DNA from: Natronomonas marina
GTDB lineage: Archaea; Halobacteriota; Halobacteria; Halobacteriales; Haloarculaceae
Direction of reading: 5' to 3'
NCBI RefSeq assembly: GCF_024298905.1
Contig: NZ_CP101154.1
Coordinates: 3,060,932-3,124,931 of the forward strand
DNA: 64,000 bases
Shown piece by piece: positions 9,226-18,056 of the stretch (positions are counted from its first letter, which is position 1; each line of letters starts with the position of its first letter). The notes under the pieces were generated by a model. The model was not told the origin of the DNA, did no database searches, and saw only the letters and a list, made by a program, of their open reading frames with translations. A program made the translations under genes and the position numbers.

Positions 9226-10569
9226 CTACACCAGGCTCGCGCCGTCGAACTCGCCGCGGTCGACCTCCAAATCGAGGAGTTCCAGGAGCGTCGGCGCGAT
9301 GTCGTAGAGGTCGGCGTCGTCGATGCGGGCGTCGTCGTCGTCGACGAACAGACAGGCGTTGTCGAAGCTGTGCATGCCGTTGCGGGGACCGGTGTCGAAG
9401 ACGTCGGCGCCGCCCTTGAACCCGGACTTCAGGTCGAAGCCGTGGTTCGGAACGACGACGAGGTCCGGCGCGATGTCGTCGTGGTCGCCGCGGAAGGCCT
9501 GCTCCTTCGTGACGACGCGGTCGGCGACGGGGGTGCCGTCCGGTCCCTCCATCATCTCGAGTTCGGCCTTGAGTTCGCTGCGGACCTGCTCGTACTCCTC
9601 CTGGGGAACGGACCCACGGGGCTCGCGGCCCTCGAGGTTGACGTAGAACCGGCCGGGGATCAGCGAGTACGCCTTCGTGTCGTCGCCGATGTCCTCGAGA
9701 CTGTCGTGGTCGTCGTCCTCGTAGGATAGCCAGCCGTTCTCCTCGAGCCAGACGTTGCACTTGACCTCCCAGTCAAGCGGCGTGAAGCCGTGGTCGGAGG
9801 CGACGACCATCGTGGTATCGTCGTCGAGCATCCCGCGTAACTCGCCCAGGTAGCGGTCGACCTTCTCGTAGAACTCGAGGAACTCCTGCTTGTACTCGCC
9901 GTCCTCGGCGTAGTGTTTGAACAGGAAGTGGTTGACCCGGTCGGTCGTCATGAAGACGCCGAAGAAGAGGTCCCAGTCGTCCTCCGTGATGTAGTGTTTG
10001 AACGCCTCGAACCGGGCGTCCAGCGTCTCGTGGGCGTCCTCGATGAAGTCGCTCTTGTCGTCGTCGTGGCCGAGTTTGGCGTTGACGTCGATCTTGTAGT
10101 CGAGTCCCTCCAGCGTCTCGCGGAGTTCGTCGGGGTAGGCCGCCTTGTCGACGCCGGGCGAGAGGAAGCCGCTGACCATCCGCTGGACGTCCCGATCCGG
10201 CGGGAAGGTCACGGGCACGTTCATCACGGTCGCCTCGCGGCCGGCGTCGCCGACCCGACTCCACAGCCGCGTCGCCTGGACGTCCCGGCCCATCGGAACG
10301 TAGGTGTCGTAGCTACCCACTTCCCGATCCTGAAAGCCGTAGACGCCGGTCTCGCCGGGGTTGACGCCGGTCGTCAGCGCCGGCCAGCAGGCCGACGACT
10401 CCGGCGGGACGATGGAGTCGATGGCGCCGCCGGCGCCCGCGTCCTCGATGGCGTTGAGGTTCTCGAAGGTCTCCTCGTTGTCCGCGACGAGGCTGTACGG
10501 CACCCCATCGATACCGAAGAAGGCGACTCGTGGCCCCTCGCCGCCGCGAAGTCGATCGAACAGTCCCAT
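9226..10569 (-). CDS. Alkaline-phosphatase-superfamily phosphodiesterase/pyrophosphatase
   Basis: 447 residues, type I phosphodiesterase / nucleotide pyrophosphatase fold. The metal-binding and nucleophile positions are visible: FFGIDGVPYSL (first metal Asp), PPESSACWPALTTGVNPGETG (nucleophile Ser/Thr region), and VVASDHGFTP (Asp-His pair). Near the C-terminus GMHSFDNACLF contains another His, and the family-typical DIAPTLLELLDL follows. There is no signal peptide, so the enzyme is cytoplasmic. Haloarchaea carry several paralogues, some in glycosylation clusters; no such cluster adjoins this one. Substrate not predictable. Confidence 0.85.
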   Translation of the reverse strand: MGLFDRLRGGEGPRVAFFGIDGVPYSLVADNEETFENLNAIEDAGAGGAIDSIVPPESSACWPALTTGVNPGETGVYGFQDREVGSYDTYVPMGRDVQATRLWSRVGDAGREATVMNVPVTFPPDRDVQRMVSGFLSPGVDKAAYPDELRETLEGLDYKIDVNAKLGHDDDKSDFIEDAHETLDARFEAFKHYITEDDWDLFFGVFMTTDRVNHFLFKHYAEDGEYKQEFLEFYEKVDRYLGELRGMLDDDTTMVVASDHGFTPLDWEVKCNVWLEENGWLSYEDDDHDSLEDIGDDTKAYSLIPGRFYVNLEGREPRGSVPQEEYEQVRSELKAELEMMEGPDGTPVADRVVTKEQAFRGDHDDIAPDLVVVPNHGFDLKSGFKGGADVFDTGPRNGMHSFDNACLFVDDDDARIDDADLYDIAPTLLELLDLEVDRGEFDGASLV

Positions 10570-10669
10570 ACCGGCGTCTGGGGCAGGCGCCTACAAGAAC
10601 TTTCGTTTCTGCTGCCAGAAGGGTCGGTTGTCGGCGAACGCGGCAAACGCGTCGGCGACCGCGAGTCGG

Positions 10670-10801
10670 CTATTCGCCGTCGTTCTCGACGTCCGGCTCC
10701 TCGACGGTGTCGAAGTTCTCGGGCACGACGGTCATGTGACGCATCCCCATTGGGGACTGCCCTTCGGCGCTCATGCCCGACGGTTGGTCCTCCAGCCCCA
10801 T
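10670..10801 (-). CDS. Small hypothetical protein
   Basis: 43 codons from the ATG at 10801 (or 34 from the ATG at 10774). The sequence includes SPMGMRHMTVVPENFDTVEEP and ends in an acidic tail. It is compact, acidic, in good haloarchaeal codon use, and has AT-rich promoter-like DNA upstream (TTTATAG near 10811-10816 on the minus strand). That TATA position fits the inner start better. No domain recognised. It could be a chance frame, though it lies in an otherwise empty stretch between two minus-strand genes. Confidence 0.45.
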   Translation of the reverse strand: MGLEDQPSGMSAEGQSPMGMRHMTVVPENFDTVEEPDVENDGE

Positions 10802-10972
10802 ATATCACACTATAAACATAATGTATCGTCGTAATTCTGTGTATTACTGTAGGGAATCAAGCAGTCGAAAACCAAGTTACGTAGCGGATTCGAGGAAGGA
10901 TTACTTTCAATTATTTCATCTGCCTTCGTATGTCTCCGGGGAATCCCCGGACACGTCGTCGGCGGGGCCGAC
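10802..10972. other. AT-rich intergenic region
   Basis: 170 bp downstream of ppk1 and upstream of the small gene. It is markedly AT-rich (around 10802-10925) compared with the window, with a short perfect hairpin CCGGGGAATCCCCGG at 10936-10950. It probably holds the ppk1 terminator and the small gene's promoter. Confidence 0.4.
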
Positions 10973-13219
10973 TCAGGGCGGCCCCTCGAACTCCTCGGGC
11001 GCCAGCGAGTCCACCAGGTCCAACACGACGCCGTCGTCGGTTCTGGCCCGCTCGGCGGCGTCGCGGGCCTCCCGCATCAGCCGGGCGTGGGTGTCGACGA
11101 CCGCCTCGTCGCCGGGCCGACACCGGGTGTAGCTGCCGTCGGGTGCCATCTCCCAGGCCCGTCGGTTGTCCTGGAGGTTCAGACGGAGGATGGCCCGCAG
11201 GCGCTCGCGGAGGTCGTCGTCCTCGACGGGCGTCACCGCTTCGACGCGGTTGTCGAGGTTCCGTTCCATCCAGTCGGCGCTACCGATGTAGAACCGTTCG
11301 TCGCCGGCGTTCTCGAAGTAGAAGACCCGAGAGTGTTCGAGGAACCGCCCGACGATGCTGCGAACCGTGACGGTCTCGCTGACGCCCTCGACGCCGGGGC
11401 GGAGCCGGCAGATGTCCCGCACCACGAGGTCGACCTCGACGCCGGCCATCGAGGCGCGGTACAGCTCCTCGACGATGTCGGGGTCCTCCAGGCGGTTGAC
11501 CTTGGCGACGATGCGACCGCCGTCGCCGTCGCGGGCGTGGGCGGCCTCCCGCCGAACGAGTTCCGTGAACCGCTCGCGCATGTTCTCCGGGGCGACGAGC
11601 AGTTTCCGGTAGGAGTCGTGCATCGCGTGGCCCGTGAAGAAGTTGAACAGCTTCACCAGGTCGTGCCCGATGCTGGGGTCGGCGGTCAGCACGCCCAGAT
11701 CCTCGTAGGTCTTTGCGGTCTCGGAGTGGTAGTTGCCGGTACCGACGTGGGCGTACTGCCGGACGCCGTCGTCGTCCTCCCGGACCACGAGCGATGTCTT
11801 CGTGTGTGTCTTTAGGCCGATGGTGCCGTAGGCGACGTGGATGCCCTCCTCCTCGAGGCGGCGGACCCACCGGAGGTTGTTCGCCTCGTCGAAGCGGGCC
11901 TTCAACTCGACCATCACGGCGACCTGTTTGCCGTTCTTGGCGGCGTCGATGAGCGCCTCGATGACCTTCGAGTCGTCGGCCGTCCGGTAGATGGCCGCCT
12001 TGATTGCGAGCACGTCGGGGTCGTGGGCGGCCGCCTGCAGGAACCGCTGGACGGTCCCCTCGAAGGAGTGATACGGGTGGTGGACCAGCAGGTCGCCCCG
12101 GCGTATCTCGGCGAAGACCTCGCCCTCGTCCTCAACGTCGACGAGCCGGGGGTGCGGCTGTGGCGTCCACGGATCGATCTTCAGTTCGGGGCGGTCCAAC
12201 TCGACGAGGTCGAACAGGTCCTCGTGGTCGAGCAGTCCCTCGCGTTCGACCACCTCCTCGGCGTCGAGGTCGAGTTGCTCGACGAGGACCGCCCGGGCGC
12301 GGTCGCTCATGCCGGCGGCGACCTCCAGCCGCACGACCGTCGCGAACCGGCGGTCCCGGAGGACCCCCTCGATGGCCTCGATGAGGTCCTCGGCGACCTC
12401 CTCGTTGCGCCGGACCTCGGCGTTGCGCGTCACCCGAAACATCGCGTGGTCGACCACCTCGACGTCCGGGAAGAGCAACTCGAGGTTGGCGGCGACGACG
12501 GCCTCGATGGGGACGAACCGCCCCTCGTCCACCCGGAGGAACCGCGGCCGGTTCTCGGGTATCTTCACCCGCGAGAAGGTCGGCTCTTCCTCGTCCGACC
12601 GGCGAGTCAGCACCGCCATCGAGAGGCTGAGGTTCGAGATGAACGGGAATGGGTGGGCGGGGTCGAACGTCAGCGGAGTCAGCGTCGGCAGCACCGACTC
12701 CTCGAACCGCTCCCGGAGGTTCGCTCGCTCCGCGTCGGTCAGCGCCTCGATGTCGACCACCTCGACGCCCGCCTCCGCCAGCGCCGGCCGCACCGCATCC
12801 CGCCAGCACTCGTCCTGCCGTTCGAACATCGGCACCGCCGTCTCGAAGGCCGCCGTCCACTGTTCTGCCGGCGTCATCCCGTCCGGCGTCCGCTCGGTCA
12901 CCCCGGCAGCCATCTGCTGTTTGAGGCCTCCCACTCGCTTCATGAAGAACTCGTCGAGGTTCTTCGTGAGGATGGCGAGGAACTTCGCCCGCTCGAGGGG
13001 CGGATTTCGCTCGTCTTCGGCCTCCCGGAGCACCCGCCGCTGGAACGCCAGTTCGCTCAGCTCCCGGTTCAGGTACAGCGCCGGGTCCGAGAGGTCGACG
13101 GTCGGCTCGCTCGCGTCGTCCCCGGGTTCGTTGCCGTCCGGCTCCGTCGCGTCGGCGGGCTCCCCGGTGCCCGCGGCGGTTCCGTCGGCGGCTCCGTCCC
13201 CCTGCCCCCCGTCGCTCAT
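10973..13219 (-). CDS. ppk1: Polyphosphate kinase 1
   Basis: 748 residues. PPK1 reversibly makes inorganic polyphosphate from ATP gamma-phosphates through a phospho-His intermediate. The four-domain layout is present: N and H domains (LNRELSELAFQRRVL; KRVGGLKQQM), then two phospholipase-D-like C domains. The phosphorylated His sits in GLKTHTKTSLVV (around residue 471) and the second His in EHSRVFYFEN (around 627). The first 45 residues are a low-complexity acidic, Gly/Ala/Asp-rich extension. I chose the ATG at 13219 because it makes a 4-base ATGA overlap with the upstream phosphatase, implying translational coupling. Confidence 0.93.
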   Translation of the reverse strand: MSDGGQGDGAADGTAAGTGEPADATEPDGNEPGDDASEPTVDLSDPALYLNRELSELAFQRRVLREAEDERNPPLERAKFLAILTKNLDEFFMKRVGGLKQQMAAGVTERTPDGMTPAEQWTAAFETAVPMFERQDECWRDAVRPALAEAGVEVVDIEALTDAERANLRERFEESVLPTLTPLTFDPAHPFPFISNLSLSMAVLTRRSDEEEPTFSRVKIPENRPRFLRVDEGRFVPIEAVVAANLELLFPDVEVVDHAMFRVTRNAEVRRNEEVAEDLIEAIEGVLRDRRFATVVRLEVAAGMSDRARAVLVEQLDLDAEEVVEREGLLDHEDLFDLVELDRPELKIDPWTPQPHPRLVDVEDEGEVFAEIRRGDLLVHHPYHSFEGTVQRFLQAAAHDPDVLAIKAAIYRTADDSKVIEALIDAAKNGKQVAVMVELKARFDEANNLRWVRRLEEEGIHVAYGTIGLKTHTKTSLVVREDDDGVRQYAHVGTGNYHSETAKTYEDLGVLTADPSIGHDLVKLFNFFTGHAMHDSYRKLLVAPENMRERFTELVRREAAHARDGDGGRIVAKVNRLEDPDIVEELYRASMAGVEVDLVVRDICRLRPGVEGVSETVTVRSIVGRFLEHSRVFYFENAGDERFYIGSADWMERNLDNRVEAVTPVEDDDLRERLRAILRLNLQDNRRAWEMAPDGSYTRCRPGDEAVVDTHARLMREARDAAERARTDDGVVLDLVDSLAPEEFEGPP

Positions 13220-13968
13220 CGTCCGGGCGGGTCGACGATGCTGTCCGAGTCGCGGTGCCGGTAGGTCTCCCGGGCCGGGACGCTCACGAACTCCCCGGCG
13301 CGGTAGTCGTAGGCCGTCAGTTCGCCGCCGTAGACGCAGCCGGTGTCGAGGCCGACCGCCCACTCGCGGTCGAGTGGCGCCTCGAGGACGGTGTGGCCGA
13401 AGAATACCCGCGGCGGTCCCTCGTGGAGTTCGAACCAGAATGGCCCCTCGTAGCCGTTCTCGGGCGGGATAGCACGCGTCTCCAGCAGGTCGACGAGCGC
13501 GTGCTCGGCCAGCGGCCGACGCGGGTCGACGCCGCCGTGGACGACGAGTGCCTCGTCGAAGGAGACGGCGGCCGGCATCGACGCCACGCGGTCGATACCG
13601 TCACCGAGTCGCTCGGGCGGTTCCTCGCCGTCGATGAACTTCTGTTCGTTGTTGCCACGGACGCTCACCATGTTCGGCGAGGCGCCGACCAACTCCAGTA
13701 CCGCCTCGCTGTCCGGCCCCTTCCGGACGAGGTCGCCGACGAACACGACGAGGTCGTCGGAATCCACGTCGAGGGGGTCGAGGAGGTCGCGGAGTTCGTC
13801 GATACAGCCGTGAACGTCGCCGACGACGTAGATGTCGTCGAAGCGGGCGGCGTCGAACCGTCGGTGGAGTCCCGCGAGCGGGTCGGCGAACGTCGCGCCG
13901 GCCGGCGCCGTCTCCCCGGCACCGTCGGTGCCCGCGACGGCCGTCCCGTCGGCACTTGCTGGTCGCAT
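13216..13968 (-). CDS. PPP-family metallophosphatase (ApaH-like)
   Basis: 250 residues. Calcineurin-like motifs run in order: GDVHGCIDEL, GDLVRKGPDS, RGNNEQ, VVHGG and FFGHTV, matching the PPP family of ApaH and serine/threonine phosphatases. The usual GNHE reads GNNE, so the His often used as a general acid is Asn. ApaH-like enzymes hydrolyse diadenosine tetraphosphate, phosphoproteins or polyphosphate. The 4-base overlap with ppk1 makes a polyphosphate or nucleotide role an attractive guess. The first ~35 residues are a low-complexity leader. The start at 13966-13968 is the first ATG downstream of a promoter-like AT-rich stretch. Confidence 0.85.
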   Translation of the reverse strand: MRPASADGTAVAGTDGAGETAPAGATFADPLAGLHRRFDAARFDDIYVVGDVHGCIDELRDLLDPLDVDSDDLVVFVGDLVRKGPDSEAVLELVGASPNMVSVRGNNEQKFIDGEEPPERLGDGIDRVASMPAAVSFDEALVVHGGVDPRRPLAEHALVDLLETRAIPPENGYEGPFWFELHEGPPRVFFGHTVLEAPLDREWAVGLDTGCVYGGELTAYDYRAGEFVSVPARETYRHRDSDSIVDPPGR

Positions 13969-14123
13969 ACGGTCAGTGAGACAGTAGCCGGAAAGTGGGT
14001 TGCTATGATTGCTGTGTACCGATATATACCGGTTGGGGGGAGTATAGCGACGGGGCGGTCGCTCTCCCGCGCTGCTATCACGGCTCACTACGAGTTCTTC
14101 TCCTCGGCCGTCGTCTATCCGGC

Positions 14124-14540
14124 ATGGAACCGAGATTACTGCTCCGTGCCGAGGGTCTCGCGGTCGCTCTCGCCGCAATCGCGGCGTACTACGCGGCCGG
14201 CGGCCCGCTGTGGCTGTTCGCGGTGCTGGCGCTGGCGCCGGACCTCTCGATGGTCGGGTACCTCGCGGGCGCTCACGCCGGAAGCCGACTCTACAACGCC
14301 GTCCACACCTACCTCGGCCCGCTGGCACTCGGCGCCGTCGGCGTGGGACTCGCCGTGCCGCCGCTCCAGTGGATCGCGCTCGTGTGGGCCGCCCACATCG
14401 GTGTCGACCGCGCGGTCGGCTACGGCCTCAAGTACCCCACCGGGTTCGGGGACACGCACCTGTCGGCCGACGCCGACCGCCGTCCCGGGGCCGACGTTCC
14501 CGACGACCCGGTCGCCAGCGCCGTCACCGGCGACGACTGA
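14124..14540 (+). CDS. DUF4260-type small membrane protein
   Basis: 138 residues with about four hydrophobic segments. The motifs LALAPDLSMVGYLAG, NAVHTYLGPLALG and HIGVDRAVGYGLKYP match the DUF4260 family of bacterial and archaeal integral membrane proteins of unknown function. The C-terminal tail is acidic and soluble. Read from the ATG at 14124; the longer frame from 13995 would begin inside the promoter region. It is divergent from the phosphatase-ppk1 pair and convergent with pyrophosphatase. Confidence 0.8.
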   Translation: MEPRLLLRAEGLAVALAAIAAYYAAGGPLWLFAVLALAPDLSMVGYLAGAHAGSRLYNAVHTYLGPLALGAVGVGLAVPPLQWIALVWAAHIGVDRAVGYGLKYPTGFGDTHLSADADRRPGADVPDDPVASAVTGDD

Positions 14541-14745
14541 CCGTCCCGGCCCGCCCGCGAGGGCGTAGCGTCCGTCGGCCGTCGCCACCGGGTCCCGGAC
14601 GAACCCGTCCTCGCCGGGACATCTCCACCTCGGCGACGCGGGGGAGGCCTACCGAGCGATCCCGACCGCTCCGGACCGCTCCGGATACCTGCCGGTGGTC
14701 GGTTCGTCGCTCGCGGCGGCGAGAACCGGCAGTCCGCTGGCCGGC
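14541..14745. other. Intergenic gap between convergent genes
   Basis: 205 bp with no gene. It contains a small tandem repeat (GACCGCTCCG occurring twice, 14664-14684) and GC-rich short hairpins. Likely terminator DNA for both neighbours. Confidence 0.4.
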
Positions 14746-15285
14746 CTATCCGAAGTGCTCCTCGTAGAGGTCCTGGGCGTGTTCGATGGCGTCGTAGGCG
14801 GCCTGTCGGTCCTCCCAGCCCAGCGTCTCGACCTCCTTGCCCTCCTCTAAGTTCTTGTACGTTGCGAAGAACTCGTCTATCTCGTCGAGCGTCTGCTGGG
14901 GGATGTCGTCGACGTCCTCGATGTGGTCCCAGCGGGGGTCCTCGCTGGGAACCGCGATGACCTTGTCGTCCTGCTCGCCGTCGTCGTCCATCTTCATCAG
15001 CGCGACCGGACGGGCTTCGATGACGCAGCCGGGGAACGTCTGGTCTTCGACGAGCACCAGAACGTCGAAGGGGTCCTCGTCGTCGTAGTACGACTGCGGG
15101 ATGAAACCGTAGTCCGAGGGGTAGTGGACGTTCGAGTGCAACACCCGGTCGAGAACGACGCCGGGGATGTCCTTGTCGTACTCGTACTTGTTGCGCTCGC
15201 CCTTCAGGCACTCGACGACCGCGTAGATCTCCTCGGGCGCGTTCGGCCCCGTCTCGAGGTCTTCCCACAGGTTCGCTCCAGCCAT
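14746..15285 (-). CDS. ppa: Inorganic pyrophosphatase (family I)
   Basis: 179 residues, the usual length. It hydrolyses PPi to 2 Pi, pulling biosynthetic reactions forward. The family I signature DDEDPFDVLV (residues 68-77, metal-binding Asp residues) and the upstream NVHYPSDYGFIPQ stretch are intact. Lys/Arg/Tyr ligands fall at KYEYDK and around ARPVALMKMDDDGEQDDKV. Start chosen at the ATG at 15285, which gives MAGANLWEDLETG as in other haloarchaea. The longer frame adds a basic, unconserved leader. Confidence 0.95.
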   Translation of the reverse strand: MAGANLWEDLETGPNAPEEIYAVVECLKGERNKYEYDKDIPGVVLDRVLHSNVHYPSDYGFIPQSYYDDEDPFDVLVLVEDQTFPGCVIEARPVALMKMDDDGEQDDKVIAVPSEDPRWDHIEDVDDIPQQTLDEIDEFFATYKNLEEGKEVETLGWEDRQAAYDAIEHAQDLYEEHFG

Positions 15286-15368
15286 GTGTCGGCCTGCGCG
15301 TGACGGCCGCAAAGAGCTTTCGACACGCGCCCGTCCCGGGAACGACCCTGCAGTTGAACACCCAGGCA

Positions 15369-15376
15369 CTTATAGA
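15369..15376 (+). promoter_or_regulatory. Candidate TATA box for the PadR gene
   Basis: CTTATAGA lies 45 bp before the ATG at 15419, implying a leader of about 20 bases. A second AT-rich element, GATAAAT (15382-15388), could serve instead. The leader is T-rich (run of seven T at 15409-15415). Confidence 0.4.
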
Positions 15377-15418
15377 TGTTTGATAAATGTTAAGTGTGTT
15401 GCGAACGTGTTTTTTCGT

Positions 15419-15778
15419 ATGTCAGAGGCACAGACAGCCACCCCGGATCCGGGCATCGCACGGGACCTGACGGCGTTCCAGCAGAACATCCTCACCATCC
15501 TGGCCGAGGACGCGAGATACGGGCTCGCGATCAAGCGCGAACTCGAGAACTACTACGACAGCGAGGTCAACCACGGCCGGCTCTACCCGAACCTCGACGA
15601 CCTCGTCGAGATGGGGCTCGTCGAGAAGAGCGAACTCGACAAGCGGACCAACGAGTACGCCCTGACCGACGAGGGGCTGGAGGCGGTCCTCGGCCAGCTG
15701 GAGTGGGTCTTCTCGAACGTCGCGACGGACGGGGAACGGGCCGCGCGACTCCACGACCTGGTCGAGCAGTTCGAGTAA
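15419..15778 (+). CDS. PadR-family winged-helix transcriptional regulator
   Basis: 119 residues. The winged helix runs from about residue 15: NILTILAEDARYGLAIKRELENYY, then the recognition helix HGRLYPNLDDLVEMGLVEK and wing DKRTNEYALTDEG. This is the PadR pattern seen in many haloarchaeal regulators. The C-terminal 25 residues form the dimerisation helix (short, so PadR-s1-like). Target genes are unknown. Convergent with the rnhA operon. The start at 15419 (MSEAQTATPD) is preferred because the longer frame would begin upstream of the promoter. Confidence 0.85.
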   Translation: MSEAQTATPDPGIARDLTAFQQNILTILAEDARYGLAIKRELENYYDSEVNHGRLYPNLDDLVEMGLVEKSELDKRTNEYALTDEGLEAVLGQLEWVFSNVATDGERAARLHDLVEQFE

Positions 15779-16327
15779 CTACCCCGAGACCGCGATTTCT
15801 TCGAGCAGCCGAAGCGACTCCTCGACAGCCTCGCGTTGGGCCTCGGTCGGCCAGGCGTTCCGCCGGAAGTACTCCTCGCGGAACTCCTCGCGTTCGGCCG
15901 GCGTCGCCTCCTCGACCCGCTTGGCGTAGTGGTTGCTCATGAAGTCGGCGAAGGCGTGGGCGTTTTCGCCGTGAGGGTCGCCGTACTCCTCGCGGACCCG
16001 CTCGGCGACGCTCCGATTGTGTTCCTCGACGGTCTCCCAGTCGCCGCTGCCGACCCCGGACAGCGACCGCTCGACGGCGCGGTCGGTGTCCTCGATGCGG
16101 TCGACCCGGACGACGCCCTCCTCGACCCACTCGTCGGGGTACAGCACCAGCGTCTCGCCGGGGTCGTCCTCGCGGACCCGGGGGACGTAGTCGTGCTCGC
16201 CGAGCAGTCGGTCCCGTTCGGTGCGGTAGGCCGCCCGCTCGTTGTCGTCGACGGCCGCCCGCATCCGGCGGGTGAGCGTCAGCGCGCGGTTCACGACCTC
16301 CTGGGGGAGTGGCGTCTCGTCAGCCAT
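15779..16327 (-). CDS. RnhA-operon protein of unknown function
   Basis: 182 residues, soluble and acidic, with no recognised catalytic motif. Conserved-looking blocks are NRALTLTRRMRAAVDDNERAAYR, ETLVLYPDEWVEEG and HAFADFMSNHYAKRVEEAT. A homologous gene follows rnhA in many haloarchaea and is annotated only as an rnhA operon protein. Its start overlaps the end of rnhA by 8 bases, so the two are translationally coupled. The function is unknown; a role with RNase HI in RNA:DNA-hybrid removal is only a guess from context. Confidence 0.8.
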   Translation of the reverse strand: MADETPLPQEVVNRALTLTRRMRAAVDDNERAAYRTERDRLLGEHDYVPRVREDDPGETLVLYPDEWVEEGVVRVDRIEDTDRAVERSLSGVGSGDWETVEEHNRSVAERVREEYGDPHGENAHAFADFMSNHYAKRVEEATPAEREEFREEYFRRNAWPTEAQREAVEESLRLLEEIAVSG

Positions 16328-16910
16328 CGAGTGCGTCGTTGACCAGTTCGTCCGCGCGGCTGTTTATCTCCCGCGGTACGTGTTCGATGGACCACTCGCC
16401 GAACCGCTCGAGTAGCTCCCGTGCCCGGACCCGTTTTTCGCGCAGCGTCGGGTCGTTCGTGTCCCACTCGCCGCGGACCTGCCTGACGACCAGTTCGGAG
16501 TCGCCCCTGACGACGGCCTCCTCGAAGCCGTAGTCGTCGGCCGCCGCAAGCCCACGGACGAGTGCCTCGTACTCGGCCTGGTTGTTCGTCGCCCGGCCGA
16601 TGCGCTCGGACCCCTCGGCGACGATGCCGTCGCTCGTGACGATGACCCACCCGACCGCCGCCGGACCGGGGTTGCCGCGGGAGCCGCCGTCGAAGTAGAG
16701 GTGGGCCCGCCCGCCGCCCTCCCGGAGCAGTCCGACGAGCCGTGCGGGGTCCCCACCCTGGACGACGACCTTGTCCTCGTAGGCGACGGCCGTCGCGCCC
16801 GCGTGACTCGCCCGCCACAGTTCGTGCTCCGTGTTGCCGGCCTCGACGTCGACACCGGCGTCTTCGAGCCGTTCGCGGGCGACCTCGGGGTCGCAGTCGA
16901 CGACGGGCAT
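16320..16910 (-). CDS. rnhA: Ribonuclease HI
   Basis: 196 residues. RNase HI cuts the RNA strand of RNA:DNA hybrids. The catalytic DEDD set is visible: Asp74 in YFDGGSRGNPGP, Glu113 in NNQAEYEAL, Asp137 in RGDSEL, Asp187 in SRADELV. Before the catalytic domain lies a ~68-residue N-terminal domain found in haloarchaeal RNase HI, with no hybrid-binding-domain cysteine or basic motif that I can recognise. First gene of a two-gene operon, divergent from the TFB gene. Confidence 0.92.
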   Translation of the reverse strand: MPVVDCDPEVARERLEDAGVDVEAGNTEHELWRASHAGATAVAYEDKVVVQGGDPARLVGLLREGGGRAHLYFDGGSRGNPGPAAVGWVIVTSDGIVAEGSERIGRATNNQAEYEALVRGLAAADDYGFEEAVVRGDSELVVRQVRGEWDTNDPTLREKRVRARELLERFGEWSIEHVPREINSRADELVNDALDG

Positions 16911-17035
16911 CGTTCTGCGCTGGCGGCTTCCGAGTGTTATCCTTTCCGATATCCGTTTAGTATCCGCCTACTCCGCCGAAACCGCCCCGCCCCAGTAGTG
17001 CGATTAGTGTCAGATATTATGACGTGTTTGCGAGG

Positions 17036-17043
17036 GTTTAAGG
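17036..17043 (+). promoter_or_regulatory. TATA box for the first TFB gene
   Basis: GTTTAAGG at 17036-17043 lies about 32 bp before the ATG at 17072. A second AT-rich stretch, TATAAAAA (17060-17067), is too close to the start to be the TATA element. Confidence 0.5.
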
Positions 17044-17071
17044 CAGTTCATCGAGTGAGTATAAAAACGCG

Positions 17072-18037
17072 ATGACACGGCCCACCCGTCAACGGGAGCG
17101 CGAGCGAGAGGAGGAGGGCGAGGGTGTCGATCAGGACGAAGCGACGGTCTGTCCGGAGTGTTCCTCGGATAACATCGTCAAGGACGCCGACCGGGGCGAG
17201 TTGGTCTGTGACGACTGTGGGCTCGTCGTCGAGGAGGACCACATCGACCCCGGGCCGGAGTGGCGGGCGTTCAACCACTCCGAGCGACAGGAAAAATCCC
17301 GCGTCGGGGCGCCGACGACCCAGACGATGCACGACAAGGGGCTGACGACGACCATCGACTGGAAGGACAAGGACGCCTACGGCCGTTCGATCTCCTCGAA
17401 GAAGCGCTCCCAGATGCACCGCCTCCGCAAGTGGCAGGAACGCATCCGCACCAAGGACGCCGGCGAGCGGAACCTCCAGTTCGCCCTCTCGGAGATCGAC
17501 CGGATGTCCTCCGCACTCGGCGTCCCCCGCTCCGTCAGGGAGGTCGCCTCCGTCATCTACCGGCGGGCGCTCGACGACGATCTCATCCGCGGCCGCTCCA
17601 TCGAGGGCGTCGCCACCGCCGCGCTGTACGCCGCCTGCCGCAAGGAGGGCATCCCGCGCTCCCTGGAGGAGATCAGCGAGGTCTCCCGCGTCGAGCGCAA
17701 GGAGATCGGCCGCACCTACCGCTACATCTCCCAGGAACTCGGCCTCGAGATGGAACCCGTCGACCCCAAGAAGTACGTCCCCCGCTTCTGCTCGGAACTG
17801 GAACTCTCCGAGGAGGTCCAGACGAAGGCCAACGAGATAATCGAGACGACCGCCGAGAAGGGCCTACTCTCCGGCAAGTCGCCGACCGGCTACGCCGCTG
17901 CGGCCATCTACGCTGCCTCCCTGCTCTGCAACGAGAAGAAGACCCAGCGCGAGGTCGCCGACGTCGCCCAGGTGACCGAGGTCACCATCCGGAACCGCTA
18001 CCAGGAACAGATCGAAGCGATGGGCATTCACTCCTGA
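17072..18037 (+). CDS. tfb: Transcription initiation factor TFB (TFIIB homologue)
   Basis: 321 residues. It recruits RNA polymerase to TBP-bound promoters. The N-terminal zinc ribbon has CPEC and CDDC pairs (residues about 27-50). The B-reader/linker contains [19 protein letters not shown]. Two cyclin-fold repeats follow (from about 120 and 215), ending with the BRE-reading helix-turn-helix [20 protein letters not shown]. Haloarchaea carry many TFBs; a second copy, more divergent, is at 47.9 kb. This one has the longer Lys/Arg-rich linker [20 protein letters not shown], as in the common general TFBs. Confidence 0.95.
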   Translation: MTRPTRQREREREEEGEGVDQDEATVCPECSSDNIVKDADRGELVCDDCGLVVEEDHIDPGPEWRAFNHSERQEKSRVGAPTTQTMHDKGLTTTIDWKDKDAYGRSISSKKRSQMHRLRKWQERIRTKDAGERNLQFALSEIDRMSSALGVPRSVREVASVIYRRALDDDLIRGRSIEGVATAALYAACRKEGIPRSLEEISEVSRVERKEIGRTYRYISQELGLEMEPVDPKKYVPRFCSELELSEEVQTKANEIIETTAEKGLLSGKSPTGYAAAAIYAASLLCNEKKTQREVADVAQVTEVTIRNRYQEQIEAMGIHS

Positions 18038-18056
18038 GGCCCGGCCGGCGCGAAAC

